The notes below the pieces were generated by a model, which did not search any database, was not told where the DNA came from, and was given only the letters and a program-made list of their open reading frames with translations. A stretch of DNA of 64,000 nt from OLB6 sp964525565 (GTDB lineage Bacteria > Bacteroidota > Ignavibacteria > Kapaibacteriales > Kapaibacteriaceae): assembly GCA_964525565.1 (NCBI GenBank), contig CAZGHI010000001.1:74899-138898 (forward strand), in the 5' to 3' direction. The position numbers and the translations under genes were made by a program. The first letter of the stretch is position 1. Each line of letters starts with the position of its first letter. Below, piece by piece: positions 47,245 to 57,250 of this stretch.

Positions 47245-47916
47245 ATGAACGGCGTCGTAGGTGAGATAACCTACAAGAGTGAACTGGCGAGAAAGTCCAT
47301 CCACCTCTCGTCGTTACTCATACCTATTACATATCTTCACATTCCGCATACAACCGGAATAACGATACTTGTTGCTATGACTGCTGTTTCGTGGCTTATT
47401 GACGTGCTGCGACATTTTCATGAGCCATCACGTACTGTCCTGATGAAGGTGTTTGGTAAGCTGCTTCGAAAACATGAAACAGTCAATGGTTCTTTTGCGC
47501 TAACCGGCGCAACGTGGGTTTTAATTGCTGCAACGCTCACACTGGGTGTGTTCCCGACAATTGTTGGCGTGTCTGCATTTACCGTGCTTATCGTTAGTGA
47601 TACGTTTGCCGCTCTCATCGGACGGCGGATACGCAGCAGACCATTTCTGGATAAAAGCATTGCCGGAACACTCACGTTCGTCGGAACAGCTTGGTGTGTT
47701 GTTGTCTTTTTTACCATTTTCTATGCACTTCCCTGGACGTACGTTGTTGCGGGATCCATAGGGGCTGCTGCTGCTGCTATTGCCGAAGCAGCGTCGGTGC
47801 GCATGCGTTTAGACGATAACATAGCAATTCCTTTCAGCATGGCGATTACCATGATGTTAGCAGACAGAGTTTTGCAGTTTTGTGGACAACAATCCATACT
47901 TACCCTCCTGCCGTAA
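47245..47916 (+). CDS. DGK1/VTE5/SEC59-like polyisoprenoid or phytol kinase
   Basis: This 223-residue polytopic membrane protein shows the cytidylyltransferase-fold lipid-kinase features of this family: ELARKSIHLSSLLIPITY, VNGSFALTGATWVL, VLIVSDTFAALIGRRIRSR followed by DKSIAGTLTFVG, and AEAASVRMRLDDNIAIPF near the end. About six hydrophobic helices are visible. Members use CTP to phosphorylate diacylglycerol, dolichol or phytol. The substrate here is open; being divergent from ispE makes a polyprenol salvage role tempting but unproven. It overlaps the next gene by one base (TAATG). Confidence 0.78.
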   Translation: MNGVVGEITYKSELARKSIHLSSLLIPITYLHIPHTTGITILVAMTAVSWLIDVLRHFHEPSRTVLMKVFGKLLRKHETVNGSFALTGATWVLIAATLTLGVFPTIVGVSAFTVLIVSDTFAALIGRRIRSRPFLDKSIAGTLTFVGTAWCVVVFFTIFYALPWTYVVAGSIGAAAAAIAEAASVRMRLDDNIAIPFSMAITMMLADRVLQFCGQQSILTLLP

Positions 47917-48428
47917 TGAAGAAACGAACGTACATCTTTGTTGCGATTCTTGTGTCTCTTGGCTTTGCTATAGCTGCAGTTTTTGTTTGGCTACGCCTTT
48001 CCGATCGCACCTTAGACTCGTATTATACTATTACAGACTCTTTCTCTGATACATCAACAAGTGTTTCTGCATCGGTGTATTTCATAAAGGTCACAGAGTA
48101 CGATTCCATGCTCATGCTAAGGTCTGCGGAGCGAATCACAAAAAACGCAATTGAAAGTCAGCAACTAAACCTCGAACGAGAGCGAGACTTTCTCTTTCAC
48201 TTTTTCATACCTTCCGATTCGAGTCGGCTTACCCCGGATATTGTAGATGAGCTTGCATATACTCACCCTTCTATAGATCATCCTGACCAAAAACTTGTTG
48301 TTGTTCGTAATGGTTGGGTGATTCGGGCTACGTTTGCACCTGGAATGAAACATCCGCGCGAAGTAACTACCCGGCAAACGGAGTTTTACATGCCAAGAGC
48401 AGGCATCCGCGCTAAAGACTTACGATAG
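47916..48428 (+). CDS. Membrane-anchored hypothetical protein
   Basis: ATG 47916 shares its first base with the stop of the upstream kinase gene. The 170-residue product has an N-terminal membrane anchor (TYIFVAILVSLGFAIAAVFVW) and a soluble extracytoplasmic part. A central KVTEYDSMLMLRSAERITKN is followed by FHFFIPSDSSRLTPDIVDEL, and the end is basic. I do not recognise a family. Tight coupling to the kinase suggests related function. The 3' end is convergent with the acyl-CoA synthetase, 2 bases away. Confidence 0.65.
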   Translation: MKKRTYIFVAILVSLGFAIAAVFVWLRLSDRTLDSYYTITDSFSDTSTSVSASVYFIKVTEYDSMLMLRSAERITKNAIESQQLNLERERDFLFHFFIPSDSSRLTPDIVDELAYTHPSIDHPDQKLVVVRNGWVIRATFAPGMKHPREVTTRQTEFYMPRAGIRAKDLR

Positions 48429-48430
48429 TT

Positions 48431-50020
48431 CTACTTCTTTGTTATTGTGCGATACGGTGCGAACAAGTGCTTAACCTTATTGCGTTGATACTTGCCCGTG
48501 CTTGTTACGGGAAGTTCGTCCGTGAATAACACAACCTTCGGAGACTTGTGCTCTGGTAGATGTTCCTTGCAGTACGACAAGATGTCTTCTTCGCGAGTAT
48601 CGGCAGATGCAATAACCAGCGCCCCTACTTCCTCGCCATATACATCATGCTCGAACCCGACGCAGATTCCAGCACGCACTCCTGGTGCTTTACTGATAAC
48701 TTCGTCTATCTCCAATGGTGCAATGTTCACACCACCTCTGATGATAAGCTCTTTTAGCCTTCCGGTAATAAAGTAGTAAGGGGTTCCGCTTGAGTCAACC
48801 TCGTAGAATCCTTCGTCGCCAGATCGGAACCAACCGAACTCAAAAGCGCGAGCATTTGCTTCGGGATTGTTATTGTATCCCTTCATAATGTTGGCTCCTC
48901 GTGCCACAATTTCTCCACGCACACCGGCTGGCAATGGCTCTCCATGCTCATTGTGAATAGCCATTTCGTTACAAGGGATAGCAGTTCCAATGCTCGGGAA
49001 ACCGAAGTTGCGCATCCAGTATTTGTGTTCGTCAGCCGACAATGAGCGTGGCAAAAAGCACGTGTAACACGTGGTTTCACTCAAACCATAGCCATGAATA
49101 ATGCGAACACCAAAACGCTCTTCAAAACGAGCGGCAAGCTCAACCGTTAGGGGACCCGCACCGCAAATAATGTGAAAGGGCCTAGGAAGGGCACCCACAG
49201 GAGTCTTCTCTGTTTCCAGGAGGAAAGCAAGAAGCGTAGGAACCACGCTTACAATGTTTACACCTTCGTCATGGACAATATCCCAAAACCGATTCGCCGA
49301 GAACTTTCGGTTTAGGACAACCCGTGAACCAGCAATGAAGGGCGCTACATGGGTAACAATGGTTCCGTTCACATGGTGAACAGGCAAAACGCACATTACG
49401 TTGGATGTCGCATTCATCCCATGCCACTCGGCAATGTCAGCTCCATCGGCAAACAGATTCTTTTGTGTGAGCACAACTCCCTTCGGATTGCCCGTTGTTC
49501 CGCTTGTGTACACAATAAGGCATTCTGCATCGAGATCGTTTCGAGATTCCAGCGAAAACGGACAAGGGGCTTGAGCACGGAGCAAAGAGTAGAATGCCGG
49601 ATCGTCTTTGTCGGTGTCAACCTCAATAATTACAGGATGATGTACGCGCTGCAAATACTCAGTTCTGCATAGTACAAGGCTTGCGTTGCTGTCGGAAAGG
49701 ATATACGCTAATCGGTCATCAGACTCGGTCATGTTTAGTGGTACCGCACATGCGCCTAGCTGCCAACAGGCGAAGTAACTCAGGATGGTATCGGGGTGAT
49801 TATGCCCAGCAATTGCTACGCGGTGGCCCCGACTGATACCCTTGCTCGTGAGCAACGTGGCAAGCCGTTGGGCTGTTTCGATGAAAACGGCATACGACCA
49901 TACAACCTGGTGCCCATGTTCATCAATGTAGATAAGCCAAGGCTTTTCAAGATTTGTTGCGTAGTTATGCTGTAGCAGAGCTGCCCAGGATAAAAATTGA
50001 GGTGTAAATGATATGCTCAT
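48431..50020 (-). CDS. AMP-dependent acyl-CoA synthetase/ligase
   Basis: This 529-residue ANL enzyme activates a carboxylic acid to its acyl-CoA via an adenylate. The signature LIVYTSGTTGNPKGVVLTQK (P-loop) is intact, followed by VLPVHHVNG, HGYGLSETTCYTCF, FRSGDEGFYEVDSSGTPYYF (with the GDEG/GRLKELI hinge region: ITGRLKELIIRGGVNI) and a C-terminal VTSTGKYQRNKVKHL carrying the catalytic Lys. It resembles fatty or aromatic acid CoA ligases (MenE/CaiC group); substrate unknown. It fits with the three crotonases elsewhere in the window. Confidence 0.88.
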   Translation of the reverse strand: MSISFTPQFLSWAALLQHNYATNLEKPWLIYIDEHGHQVVWSYAVFIETAQRLATLLTSKGISRGHRVAIAGHNHPDTILSYFACWQLGACAVPLNMTESDDRLAYILSDSNASLVLCRTEYLQRVHHPVIIEVDTDKDDPAFYSLLRAQAPCPFSLESRNDLDAECLIVYTSGTTGNPKGVVLTQKNLFADGADIAEWHGMNATSNVMCVLPVHHVNGTIVTHVAPFIAGSRVVLNRKFSANRFWDIVHDEGVNIVSVVPTLLAFLLETEKTPVGALPRPFHIICGAGPLTVELAARFEERFGVRIIHGYGLSETTCYTCFLPRSLSADEHKYWMRNFGFPSIGTAIPCNEMAIHNEHGEPLPAGVRGEIVARGANIMKGYNNNPEANARAFEFGWFRSGDEGFYEVDSSGTPYYFITGRLKELIIRGGVNIAPLEIDEVISKAPGVRAGICVGFEHDVYGEEVGALVIASADTREEDILSYCKEHLPEHKSPKVVLFTDELPVTSTGKYQRNKVKHLFAPYRTITKK

Positions 50021-51142
50021 ATCCGTAAAAAATTCATGTATTCAGTGCGCCGGCAGGTAACAAAATATTGCGAAGGTAGGATGATCAGATTTTTCCTGCC
50101 AAAATTCAGCACATAACGGAATTAATTGGTCAGTGCAACTACGGCAGAAATCCGCGATCTCACTGACGTGTAAACGGAGGATGTGCCACAAGGTATAGGT
50201 CATAAGGCTATGCCTCTACACACGAATACTTGGAGGTGAGTCTGCTATGCCTTCGAGCTTTCGAAGAGTCTTGGCGCAGATACAAACATCAAGGCTACTT
50301 TTCATATGGTGTTATTATTTGCTTTGATCACAGTCCGTGAGCGGGGAAGTGGACTTCTGTTTCAATGGTGCACATTAGCAGTGTAGTTACATCAACATAG
50401 TTTCAGTTTTGTTTGCCGTAATACGAAACCCAGGCACACCATTAGTGTTTGATTCAAAAACAACAATAGCAGGATCAAAGGATTTTCCGATTTGGAAACC
50501 GGAATGTTATGTATTCCGATAGCTTCAGCAATGCATCGTCGAAGAGAAGACGGTGTACTGCACGAAAGGGTCTGAATCGCTACGGATCCAGTGTTTATAC
50601 TTTTTGTGCTGTTAGTTAAATCCATCATACTCGTACCAACCTGTGTGTTTGCACACTTGTCCCTGCATAAAAGCTACCATTCGATGCTCAGTACACTGTT
50701 GCACTCACACCGTAACGCTGTCTAAGTGAACAACAGATATGCGTGGGAAGGCTTGACACCGATGGTTCCGGAACCAACGAAAACAGACGAGCCTGCAGTG
50801 AACTCGTTGATATGGAGACATTCCGTTCCTGATTTAGAACGTTGATTTACCAAACGGAACTCTTCGTAGGTCAGCACCCGTACATCTCATGAGCCATATC
50901 AACTCAGCAAAGCCATTCATTTCAACACCTTCGCTGCCGTTGGGTATAGCTTTTGCTATGGATAGCTTTTGTCGAATTGGCTGTAACATCGCAATAACGG
51001 TTGCTCTGACGCTGGAGATTTCCCACTGTATGTCGAACACGGTTGAATATAGTATTCCAACTCAATGCATCGGGCATAGCATCAGGTTGCAGTTGTTAGG
51101 TTTAACCGTCCTCACATTCATCGTGTATCGTGAGAGGTTATC
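50021..51142. other. 1.1 kb stretch without a recognisable gene
   Basis: All frames on both strands are broken into short pieces (at most about 85 codons) that do not resemble any family I know and lack good start sites. It lies between the acyl-CoA synthetase gene and a decayed surface-protein gene. Decayed coding sequence is likely, but I cannot name its source; a minus-strand piece near 50392-50500 (reading like FDPAIVVFESNTNG in another frame) may be a remnant. Confidence 0.5.
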
Positions 51143-53873
51143 ATGATTCGTTGGATTCTGCTCGCATTATTTGTTTATACGCATTTATCTCCGCTTACTA
51201 TCCAAGCGCAGCACGCCCTCGCAGGTAACGAGGACGTTGTTACATTCCCTCAGATAACGCCGCACACCAGCGAAAAACCATTAGCTACGCCAATGATCCT
51301 GTACGTAGCGGGTGCCGAGGAGTGCAGTGTGCGGGTGAACACAGATGCTTTATCTAATCGCGGTGTAACAATCAACAGAGAGTTTCGGGTAAAGCCCAAT
51401 GAGATTATCAAGGTTGCTGTTCCTATAGGCTTGATGCCGAACCGTGCAGGAACAGCACAAGGATATGGAATCCGACTTCAAGCAGATTAACCCATACAAG
51501 TGCATATCTATCAAGCGTGGAATGGAAATGGCGAGCTTACGACTCATTTGCCAATATCAGCATGGGGCTACCAGTATCGCACAATGAATGCCTATGCAGA
51601 TAGAATATGATAGCGGCAACGTTGCTTCAGCGCGAACAGTGGTCATTGCAGATCAGGATAAAAACGCATATAGATGTGTTCAGTCCAATGCCACTCATTA
51701 CCGGAGAAACGCTGTTGCATGTTTCTGGCGGACACTGTACAGCAACACTTAAGAGTTCAGAAGTGTTGCTTTTGAAGCCCGTACCAAACGATCAACAGCT
51801 ACGTATGTGGAGTTGAGATCCAAGCGGTACGTTGATTGTTTCATATAAGCCCATCTCTATTGTCAGTGGTCATACTCAGATTGCCTTGTTGCGAATGTCA
51901 GAGTGAATTCCGCCAACCAGTGCTACATCAATGCCTGCGTTTACCGTTCGCAATTCCGTGTACAATGTGATGCTCCCAATTCGGATGGCAGGTACGGAGT
52001 TCATTACTGTGCCATTTTTGTACACAACTTCGCGCGTGTTTCCGAATCTGACCCCTGAGCACGTTGACACGATGAATGGTGACATCATTAGAATTCTTGC
52101 TGTTCATGGGAACATGGCGGTATGGCGTCGGCGTGCATCGTAACAAACAGCCGATTTGGTGGCAACGCTGCAGGAAGGGGACAGTTATCTCGACACGGTT
52201 GTTACGGAAACAAGCGCGTACCAGACGTCCAAGCCTGCCTTGTGTGGACAATACGGCAAGTCGTGGGTGCGATTATTAAGTCCGGAAGAATTGAAGTCCA
52301 CTCCTGCATATCCGCAGTATGTATCCTTAGAAACGGGTATGCCATCGTTTACAGTTGTTCCGTCAACCGATCGTTGGACTCATTTTGGATGATTTCATGT
52401 ACCTGATGGTAACAACAATACGTTGAGGTTCGTTTGCAAGGCATCCGACACATCACAAATTTTTTTTGATAATCGTTCAATTGATCATGCCTTTCATAGT
52501 GAACCATGGACGCCCATTGAAGGTACAGAATACATAGCACTTCGATCAATGGTGTCAGCCGGTGATCAGGCAATAAAGAGCATATCGGATTCAATACGCT
52601 GGATGGCTTGGACGCAAGGGTCTCTTGACGGTCTGGGTACGGGGCGGGCGTATTCATCAGTAGTGGGACTAGACATCAGTTCGCAGTGTGACAACATGAT
52701 AGCGGTTAAAGACAGTGTTAATGGGTGTGGTAACAGAACGGTGCGTGCAGTGGTTCAGACGCCGCTTCCGGAGTGCTCCGGTATTCGAGGGGGTTACCGT
52801 GATGGAGAGTACAAACTATGAATTCGTTTCAACGAGTCAAACCGATTCATTGGCCATCAAGTTCATGCTGAACGTTATAAATCCATTACTCCCTTCACGT
52901 GCAACCATTGTTATACAGATTGGAGTTGAATCAACCATCAAGCGCACCTTTACACATCATCCCGTAGCCATGAACACGTTGCTGCAGCAATACAGCTTTG
53001 GTAATCTTCATCCCGAAGCAGAAAAGTGTTTTACATTTCAAGCGACGAACAAACATCCTGACATGAGCATGATTGTTGAAAACGTAGTAGCAAAGAACAA
53101 TCCATCTATATTCACGGTCACTCCTTCTTCGTTTACACTTTTACCGAAATGAATCGGTGGTTCTTACAGTGTGTGCCACTGGTCCACAAGTTCCTTCGAT
53201 AGTGGACACGCTTTAGTTTATTACGCCGTGCTACACACTTTCAACCGTTGCTGTATCGGTGCAGAGTAGTCACCCTCAGCTTGAGTTTACAGACCCCCAG
53301 TGGTTGGTTCCTTGTGATGGCAAGTGGCATCGAAAAGAGCTAACAATAAAGAATGTGGCACCGGATAAGCTCGTGATTTGTGGGTACAATAGTGATGATT
53401 TTGCCGATGACAAACCGTTCCGAGTAACAGCCGGCCTTGATGCCTTCCCGATAGCAGTAGAAGGCGGAAAAACATATGAATTCTCCGTCGAATATCGTCC
53501 ACAATGAATTAACAGCAGTGACACAAAACAGCTCGCCTTCCAGTCGAATTCTATTGCCGAAAGAAACTCGATGCGACTACAAGGAACATTCGTTGCAACT
53601 TCCGTGGGAACAAGGTCTCATGCAGTATCCATGGTACAGCCCCTTCCATACTCAGTTTCCTCCGGACAGTATGTGATGGTTACATCGGACGGTCTTGTGC
53701 AATCGGTTGTCGTGACCGATGTATCCGGACGAGAAGTTTACTATGCAAATGGACTACTTGTGAACAGTCCAATCGTTATTCCGGGCAACGTGTTCTGTGT
53801 TCCAGGTTTGTATGGCATTGCACTTAACAATTTTACAGGAAGTGTGCGAACGTTGCTACCCGTAGTACCATAG
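51143..53873 (+). pseudogene. Decayed IgGFc-binding/choice-of-anchor-D surface protein gene (third paralogue)
   Basis: It opens with an intact signal peptide (MIRWILLALFVYTHLSPLTIQA) and is clearly homologous to the gene at 20705: YQAWNGNGELTTHLPISAWG, SGHTQIALLRMSE, RNSVYNVMLPIRMAGTEF, MAWTQGSLDGLGTGRAYSS all have close counterparts there. Many in-frame stops (TAA at 51488-51490, TGA at 51606-51608, TGA where the paralogue has Val, and others) and frame changes near 51600-51830, 52140, 52750 and 53150-53260 interrupt it. A T9SS-like tail survives (DGLVQSVVVTDVSGREVYYA, GNVFCVPGLYGIALNN). It cannot yield a full-length protein. Confidence 0.85.
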
Positions 53874-53882
53874 TTTCGCAGA

Positions 53883-54905
53883 ATGATTGATTTACGAAGC
53901 GATACATTAACAGTGCCTACCGACGAAATGTTGGAGGCAATGGCTAGGGCTCGTGTAGGTGACGACGTGTATGGTGAAGACGCAACTGTAAATGCTCTTC
54001 AGGAGCGTCTTGCAGCTATGTTTGGAATGGAGGCGGCGCTCTTTGTTCCCAGTGGAACAATGGGAAATCAGATTTGCTTAGCCCTTCACGGGGGTGCAGG
54101 CGACGAAGTGATTGCCGATGCCAATGCGCACATTTTTCATTATGAGAATGGAGCAGCCAGTGTCATCAGTCGTGTGCAGCTTCGGGGTATCCCAACATCC
54201 AATGGTGAGCTGCCCCTCGATGAGGTACTGGATGCAATCCGACCATCGGCCTACTACTACCCAAAAACAGCGTTGGTAGCGGTTGAAAACACGCATAACC
54301 GACTTGGTGGAACGGTGCTTTCTATGGAATACCTGGAGGCGCTTCGCGACCTTGCCCATACCGTTGGTATCCCGCTACACTGCGATGGTGCCCGCATTTG
54401 GAATGCCTGTGTGGCGCTGGATGTTCCATACCATGTGATGGGGACGATGTTCTCAACAATGAGTGTTTGTTTAAGCAAAGGGCTGGGCGCGCCGGCAGGA
54501 TCTGTGATTCTGAGCAGTAGGGAGAAGATAGATGCAGCACGCCGGTGGAGGAAGATGCTTGGCGGGGGTATGAGACAGGTAGGAGTGTTAGCCGCCGCAG
54601 CACAGTATGCATTGGACAGTATCTTACCGCTCATTCCTGCTGACCATTCACATGCTGAATTGTTTGCAAGTGCATTGGAAAATATTCCCGGGATACAGAT
54701 TGAAGCGTGGCGAGTACAAAGCAACATCGTACTGTTCAAGGTGCCATTAAGCGATGCCGACTTTGTGTCGGAGTTGGCCGAATGTGGTGTGCGCGTTGCA
54801 CCAATCTATCCCGGAGTGATGAGGGCAGTTTTCTATCATCAAATAAGTACAGCAGATGTTTTGATGGCCGCAGAAGCAGTCGAACGTGTAGTGGTGGGAA
54901 CGTAG
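53883..54905 (+). CDS. ltaE: Low-specificity L-threonine aldolase
   Basis: This 340-residue PLP enzyme splits threonine or allo-threonine into glycine and acetaldehyde. Family signatures: IDLRSDTLTVPTDEMLEAM, VGDDVYGEDATVNALQERLA, ALFVPSGTMGNQICLALH, VAVENTHNRLGGTVL, HCDGARIWNACVALD and the PLP lysine in SVCLSKGLGAPAGSV. It starts 9 bases after the decayed surface gene and is followed by a thioesterase gene 13 bases on. The stop is TAG. Confidence 0.93.
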   Translation: MIDLRSDTLTVPTDEMLEAMARARVGDDVYGEDATVNALQERLAAMFGMEAALFVPSGTMGNQICLALHGGAGDEVIADANAHIFHYENGAASVISRVQLRGIPTSNGELPLDEVLDAIRPSAYYYPKTALVAVENTHNRLGGTVLSMEYLEALRDLAHTVGIPLHCDGARIWNACVALDVPYHVMGTMFSTMSVCLSKGLGAPAGSVILSSREKIDAARRWRKMLGGGMRQVGVLAAAAQYALDSILPLIPADHSHAELFASALENIPGIQIEAWRVQSNIVLFKVPLSDADFVSELAECGVRVAPIYPGVMRAVFYHQISTADVLMAAEAVERVVVGT

Positions 54906-54918
54906 TATTTTCGCAACC

Positions 54919-55413
54919 ATGACTCCTGCAGACAAAGACGAAGCCACAATTGAGCGTGGCCCAACCACCATAAACGGGATAACCTTCAATCACCGACTTC
55001 ATAGCCGCGTTCGGTCGTATGATGTAGATCGGCAAGGCATCGTACATAATGCTGTGTACATGTACTGGCTAGAAGCTGCTCGGATTGAGTATTTCCGGGA
55101 TCTCGGGGTGCCAATCGACAGGCAATCGTTTGTAACCAAACATCGTTTTGTTGTAGCCAGAACTGAAATTGATTATCTCATGGCTGCACAGTTCGACGAT
55201 GTGTACACTGTGTTTACCAGAGTGTCGTTTGTGAAAAACTCTTCTTTCGGTTTCGAACACGTTATCCGTCATGAAAACGGTACGTTACTCGCGGCTGCAA
55301 AAAGCGTACTGGTGCATTTGAATCCCGCTACCAATGTTCCCGAAAGAATACCTGACTCGTATCGCGACCTCATTCAAGAATTTGAAGGCGATGGACCATT
55401 CAACGAGCCGTAA
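54919..55413 (+). CDS. YbgC/4-hydroxybenzoyl-CoA-type hotdog acyl-CoA thioesterase
   Basis: This 164-residue single hotdog domain carries the YbgC-type active-site stretch YDVDRQGIVHNAVYMYWLEA (Asp and the following Gly-x-x-x-Asn/Tyr pattern), then RIEYFRDLG and the central RTEIDYLMAAQFDDVYTVFT. It should hydrolyse acyl-CoA in the cytoplasm. It probably shares a transcript with the threonine aldolase gene. It is convergent with a small lipoprotein gene 13 bases away. Confidence 0.88.
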   Translation: MTPADKDEATIERGPTTINGITFNHRLHSRVRSYDVDRQGIVHNAVYMYWLEAARIEYFRDLGVPIDRQSFVTKHRFVVARTEIDYLMAAQFDDVYTVFTRVSFVKNSSFGFEHVIRHENGTLLAAAKSVLVHLNPATNVPERIPDSYRDLIQEFEGDGPFNEP

Positions 55414-55426
55414 GGTCTAAAAGCAG

Positions 55427-56011
55427 TTAGTATTCAAGTGTCAGCAACGCATTGTACGAAACAAGCCTGTACGTAACAGGGTCTTGTACTCGTATTACGA
55501 TGCGCCCTTTTAGCAGGTTGTTGTCTATCGGCTTATACCACGCAATCAGAATCTGGCGGTTTGATGTGTTTGCCATCCAATGGAAGGGCGAAACCGTAAG
55601 GTTCGACTCGATAAACTCGCCTTCAAGCCAAGAATTCATGTTGATGCACGACCTGAACAATCCGTCAACCGGATGTTGATCAAATCCAAAACAGAAAGAC
55701 CGTACGAGAGGCGATGTTGTTGATGTGGCTCGTACACTACTCGGTAGTTGAAAGAGAAATTGTGGAACAGTAATTGTCCACGGAGACTGTGATCGCTCTA
55801 TCCAGATCTGATTCAAAAAACTGGTGTCGGTAACAATCGCCTCGTAGGCACTGTCCGCGAAGTAGTAAAAAAACTGAAGTCGTGATGGATGCACGGCACC
55901 ATCGGCATACCATGTAGTTCTGTTTACGTCCAGCGACATCGGAGAGTCGCAGCCGACGAATAGTAGAGTACCAGATAAACAGGCGAGCGTGAGTATCGAG
56001 TTGAATTTCAT
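55427..56011 (-). CDS. Small lipoprotein of unknown function
   Basis: ATG 56011 gives 194 residues beginning MKFNSILTLACLSGTLLFVGCD, a lipoprotein signal with Cys21; the longer frame to 56260 is a shadow of the upstream gene. The rest is beta-rich (LQFFYYFADSAYEAIVTD, GRIVIRVQDPVTYRLVSY). No family recognised. It starts 4 bases after the anti-sigma gene's stop on the same strand, so it is probably the third member of the sigma/anti-sigma unit. Confidence 0.7.
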   Translation of the reverse strand: MKFNSILTLACLSGTLLFVGCDSPMSLDVNRTTWYADGAVHPSRLQFFYYFADSAYEAIVTDTSFLNQIWIERSQSPWTITVPQFLFQLPSSVRATSTTSPLVRSFCFGFDQHPVDGLFRSCINMNSWLEGEFIESNLTVSPFHWMANTSNRQILIAWYKPIDNNLLKGRIVIRVQDPVTYRLVSYNALLTLEY

Positions 56012-56015
56012 AAGC

Positions 56016-57248
56016 CTACGGAATGTCGAAACTAAGACCGTACGAGAGTCCCCATTTGTTACTCGTGAACCATTGTGATTGATGTTGGTATGCCAGTGCC
56101 GAGGCATCAAGGCCAAGGATAAAGCGCAGTGGTCCAACTGGATTATACGACAGGCCAACCGTTCCGCGTACAACAGGCCCTTGAGAATACGCATAACCCA
56201 AAGTTGCCGAGCCGTAGGGAGTGAGTCCGGGAATCCAGAAGTCCTGACCGATATACTCATAGGTACCGCCTATCCAGAAGAGCACCGGTGTCTGAAGTAC
56301 ATTCTGTTTGCGTCCGTCGTCATCAACCATTGAAAACTGTTGTCGGAAACTTTCTGTGCCCATTTCAACACCAACTCTGTTGTGTTGGTTCAACGGGAGG
56401 ATAAATGCAAACGAGGTGTTTGGAAGTACGGCACTTTGCACAGATTCTGGTGTTGGTTCGTTAGCGGGCAGGCCTGAAGCAAGGGAACGCAAACGAAGGG
56501 TACCACCACCGAGGTCGTTAGGTTGGGCCAGATAACCAGCATGTTTTGCTGAAAGTGGTACTCCCGATGATCGAAGTGCCATCGAATTCACAGCCTGAAG
56601 ATGGTTCTCCCGTGTGGGCAGCAGTAATCTATCAGCGCTACTGTGTGTTGTTTCGTTGGATGTTACTGAGGAATGCGTGTTGGACAGTTGGTCCAAAGCC
56701 CCTTCCTGAGGAACTGTTGTTACCGGACTCGCTGGAAGCCGAACCACACGAACAGAGTAAATGGTATCTGTAGGCGCCTGTAGCACTACGTTCAACGGTT
56801 GCTGAGTAGGCAAAGACTGTTCAGAAGGACCTGGTTGGTACGAGGCTCCGATGTTTCCTGGCGTGGCAGTGTTGTTTTGATCCCAGAATAAGAAAAATGC
56901 AACGGCAAATCCAGCTATGGCTCCTCCCAGGGAATACAATACCGGCATTAACCCAACGATTCTGCTTGATGCACTTACCGCACTGGCGGTGTGTGCAGAA
57001 GCGGAGCCAAGAGCCGATCCGTTTCCGATCATGTTAAGCAACCCAAGCTCCACCGCATCGGGAGGCGACGGCATGTCGTGTAGAAGTGAGTTTCGAATCG
57101 CTAACACATCTTTCATTTCGCGACGCAGTTCCGGGTTTGCAGCCAACTCATCAAACAATTGCTGCTCTTGCGATACATCAAGCTCGCAATCCATGAATGC
57201 GTGAAGCGCTTCGTCAGGTGTAAACGCGGAAAAGTTTTCGTTTAACAT
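56016..57248 (-). CDS. Anti-sigma factor-like membrane protein with a barrel-like C-terminal domain
   Basis: This 410-residue protein starts with a cytoplasmic, helical anti-sigma-type region (DEALHAFMDCELDVSQEQQ, ELAANPELRREMKDVLAIRN) and a transmembrane helix at about residues 97-122 (GLMPVLYSLGGAIAGFAVAF). A long proline/serine-rich linker follows. The C-terminal part (about 270-410) has outer-membrane-barrel character (GGTYEYIGQDFWIPGLTPYG, GTVGLSYNPVGPLRFILGLD, WGLSYGLSFDIP). It lies 2 bases after an ECF sigma gene, the usual place for its antagonist. The C-terminal domain makes it much longer than a simple anti-sigma factor. Confidence 0.7.
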   Translation of the reverse strand: MLNENFSAFTPDEALHAFMDCELDVSQEQQLFDELAANPELRREMKDVLAIRNSLLHDMPSPPDAVELGLLNMIGNGSALGSASAHTASAVSASSRIVGLMPVLYSLGGAIAGFAVAFFLFWDQNNTATPGNIGASYQPGPSEQSLPTQQPLNVVLQAPTDTIYSVRVVRLPASPVTTVPQEGALDQLSNTHSSVTSNETTHSSADRLLLPTRENHLQAVNSMALRSSGVPLSAKHAGYLAQPNDLGGGTLRLRSLASGLPANEPTPESVQSAVLPNTSFAFILPLNQHNRVGVEMGTESFRQQFSMVDDDGRKQNVLQTPVLFWIGGTYEYIGQDFWIPGLTPYGSATLGYAYSQGPVVRGTVGLSYNPVGPLRFILGLDASALAYQHQSQWFTSNKWGLSYGLSFDIP

Positions 57249-57250
57249 GA

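Noticed and set aside
50392..50628. 78-residue minus-strand ORF
   Set aside because: No family resemblance, leucine-rich but no plausible domain, lies in a region with broken frames; likely chance or decayed sequence.
50889..51146. 85-residue plus-strand ORF just before the decayed surface gene
   Set aside because: Cysteine- and isoleucine-rich without recognisable features; no ribosome-binding site; it overlaps the start of the decayed gene.
51143..53873. Alternative code with UGA or UAA as sense in the third surface gene
   Set aside because: Stops of all three kinds together with frame changes; plain pseudogene decay is simpler.
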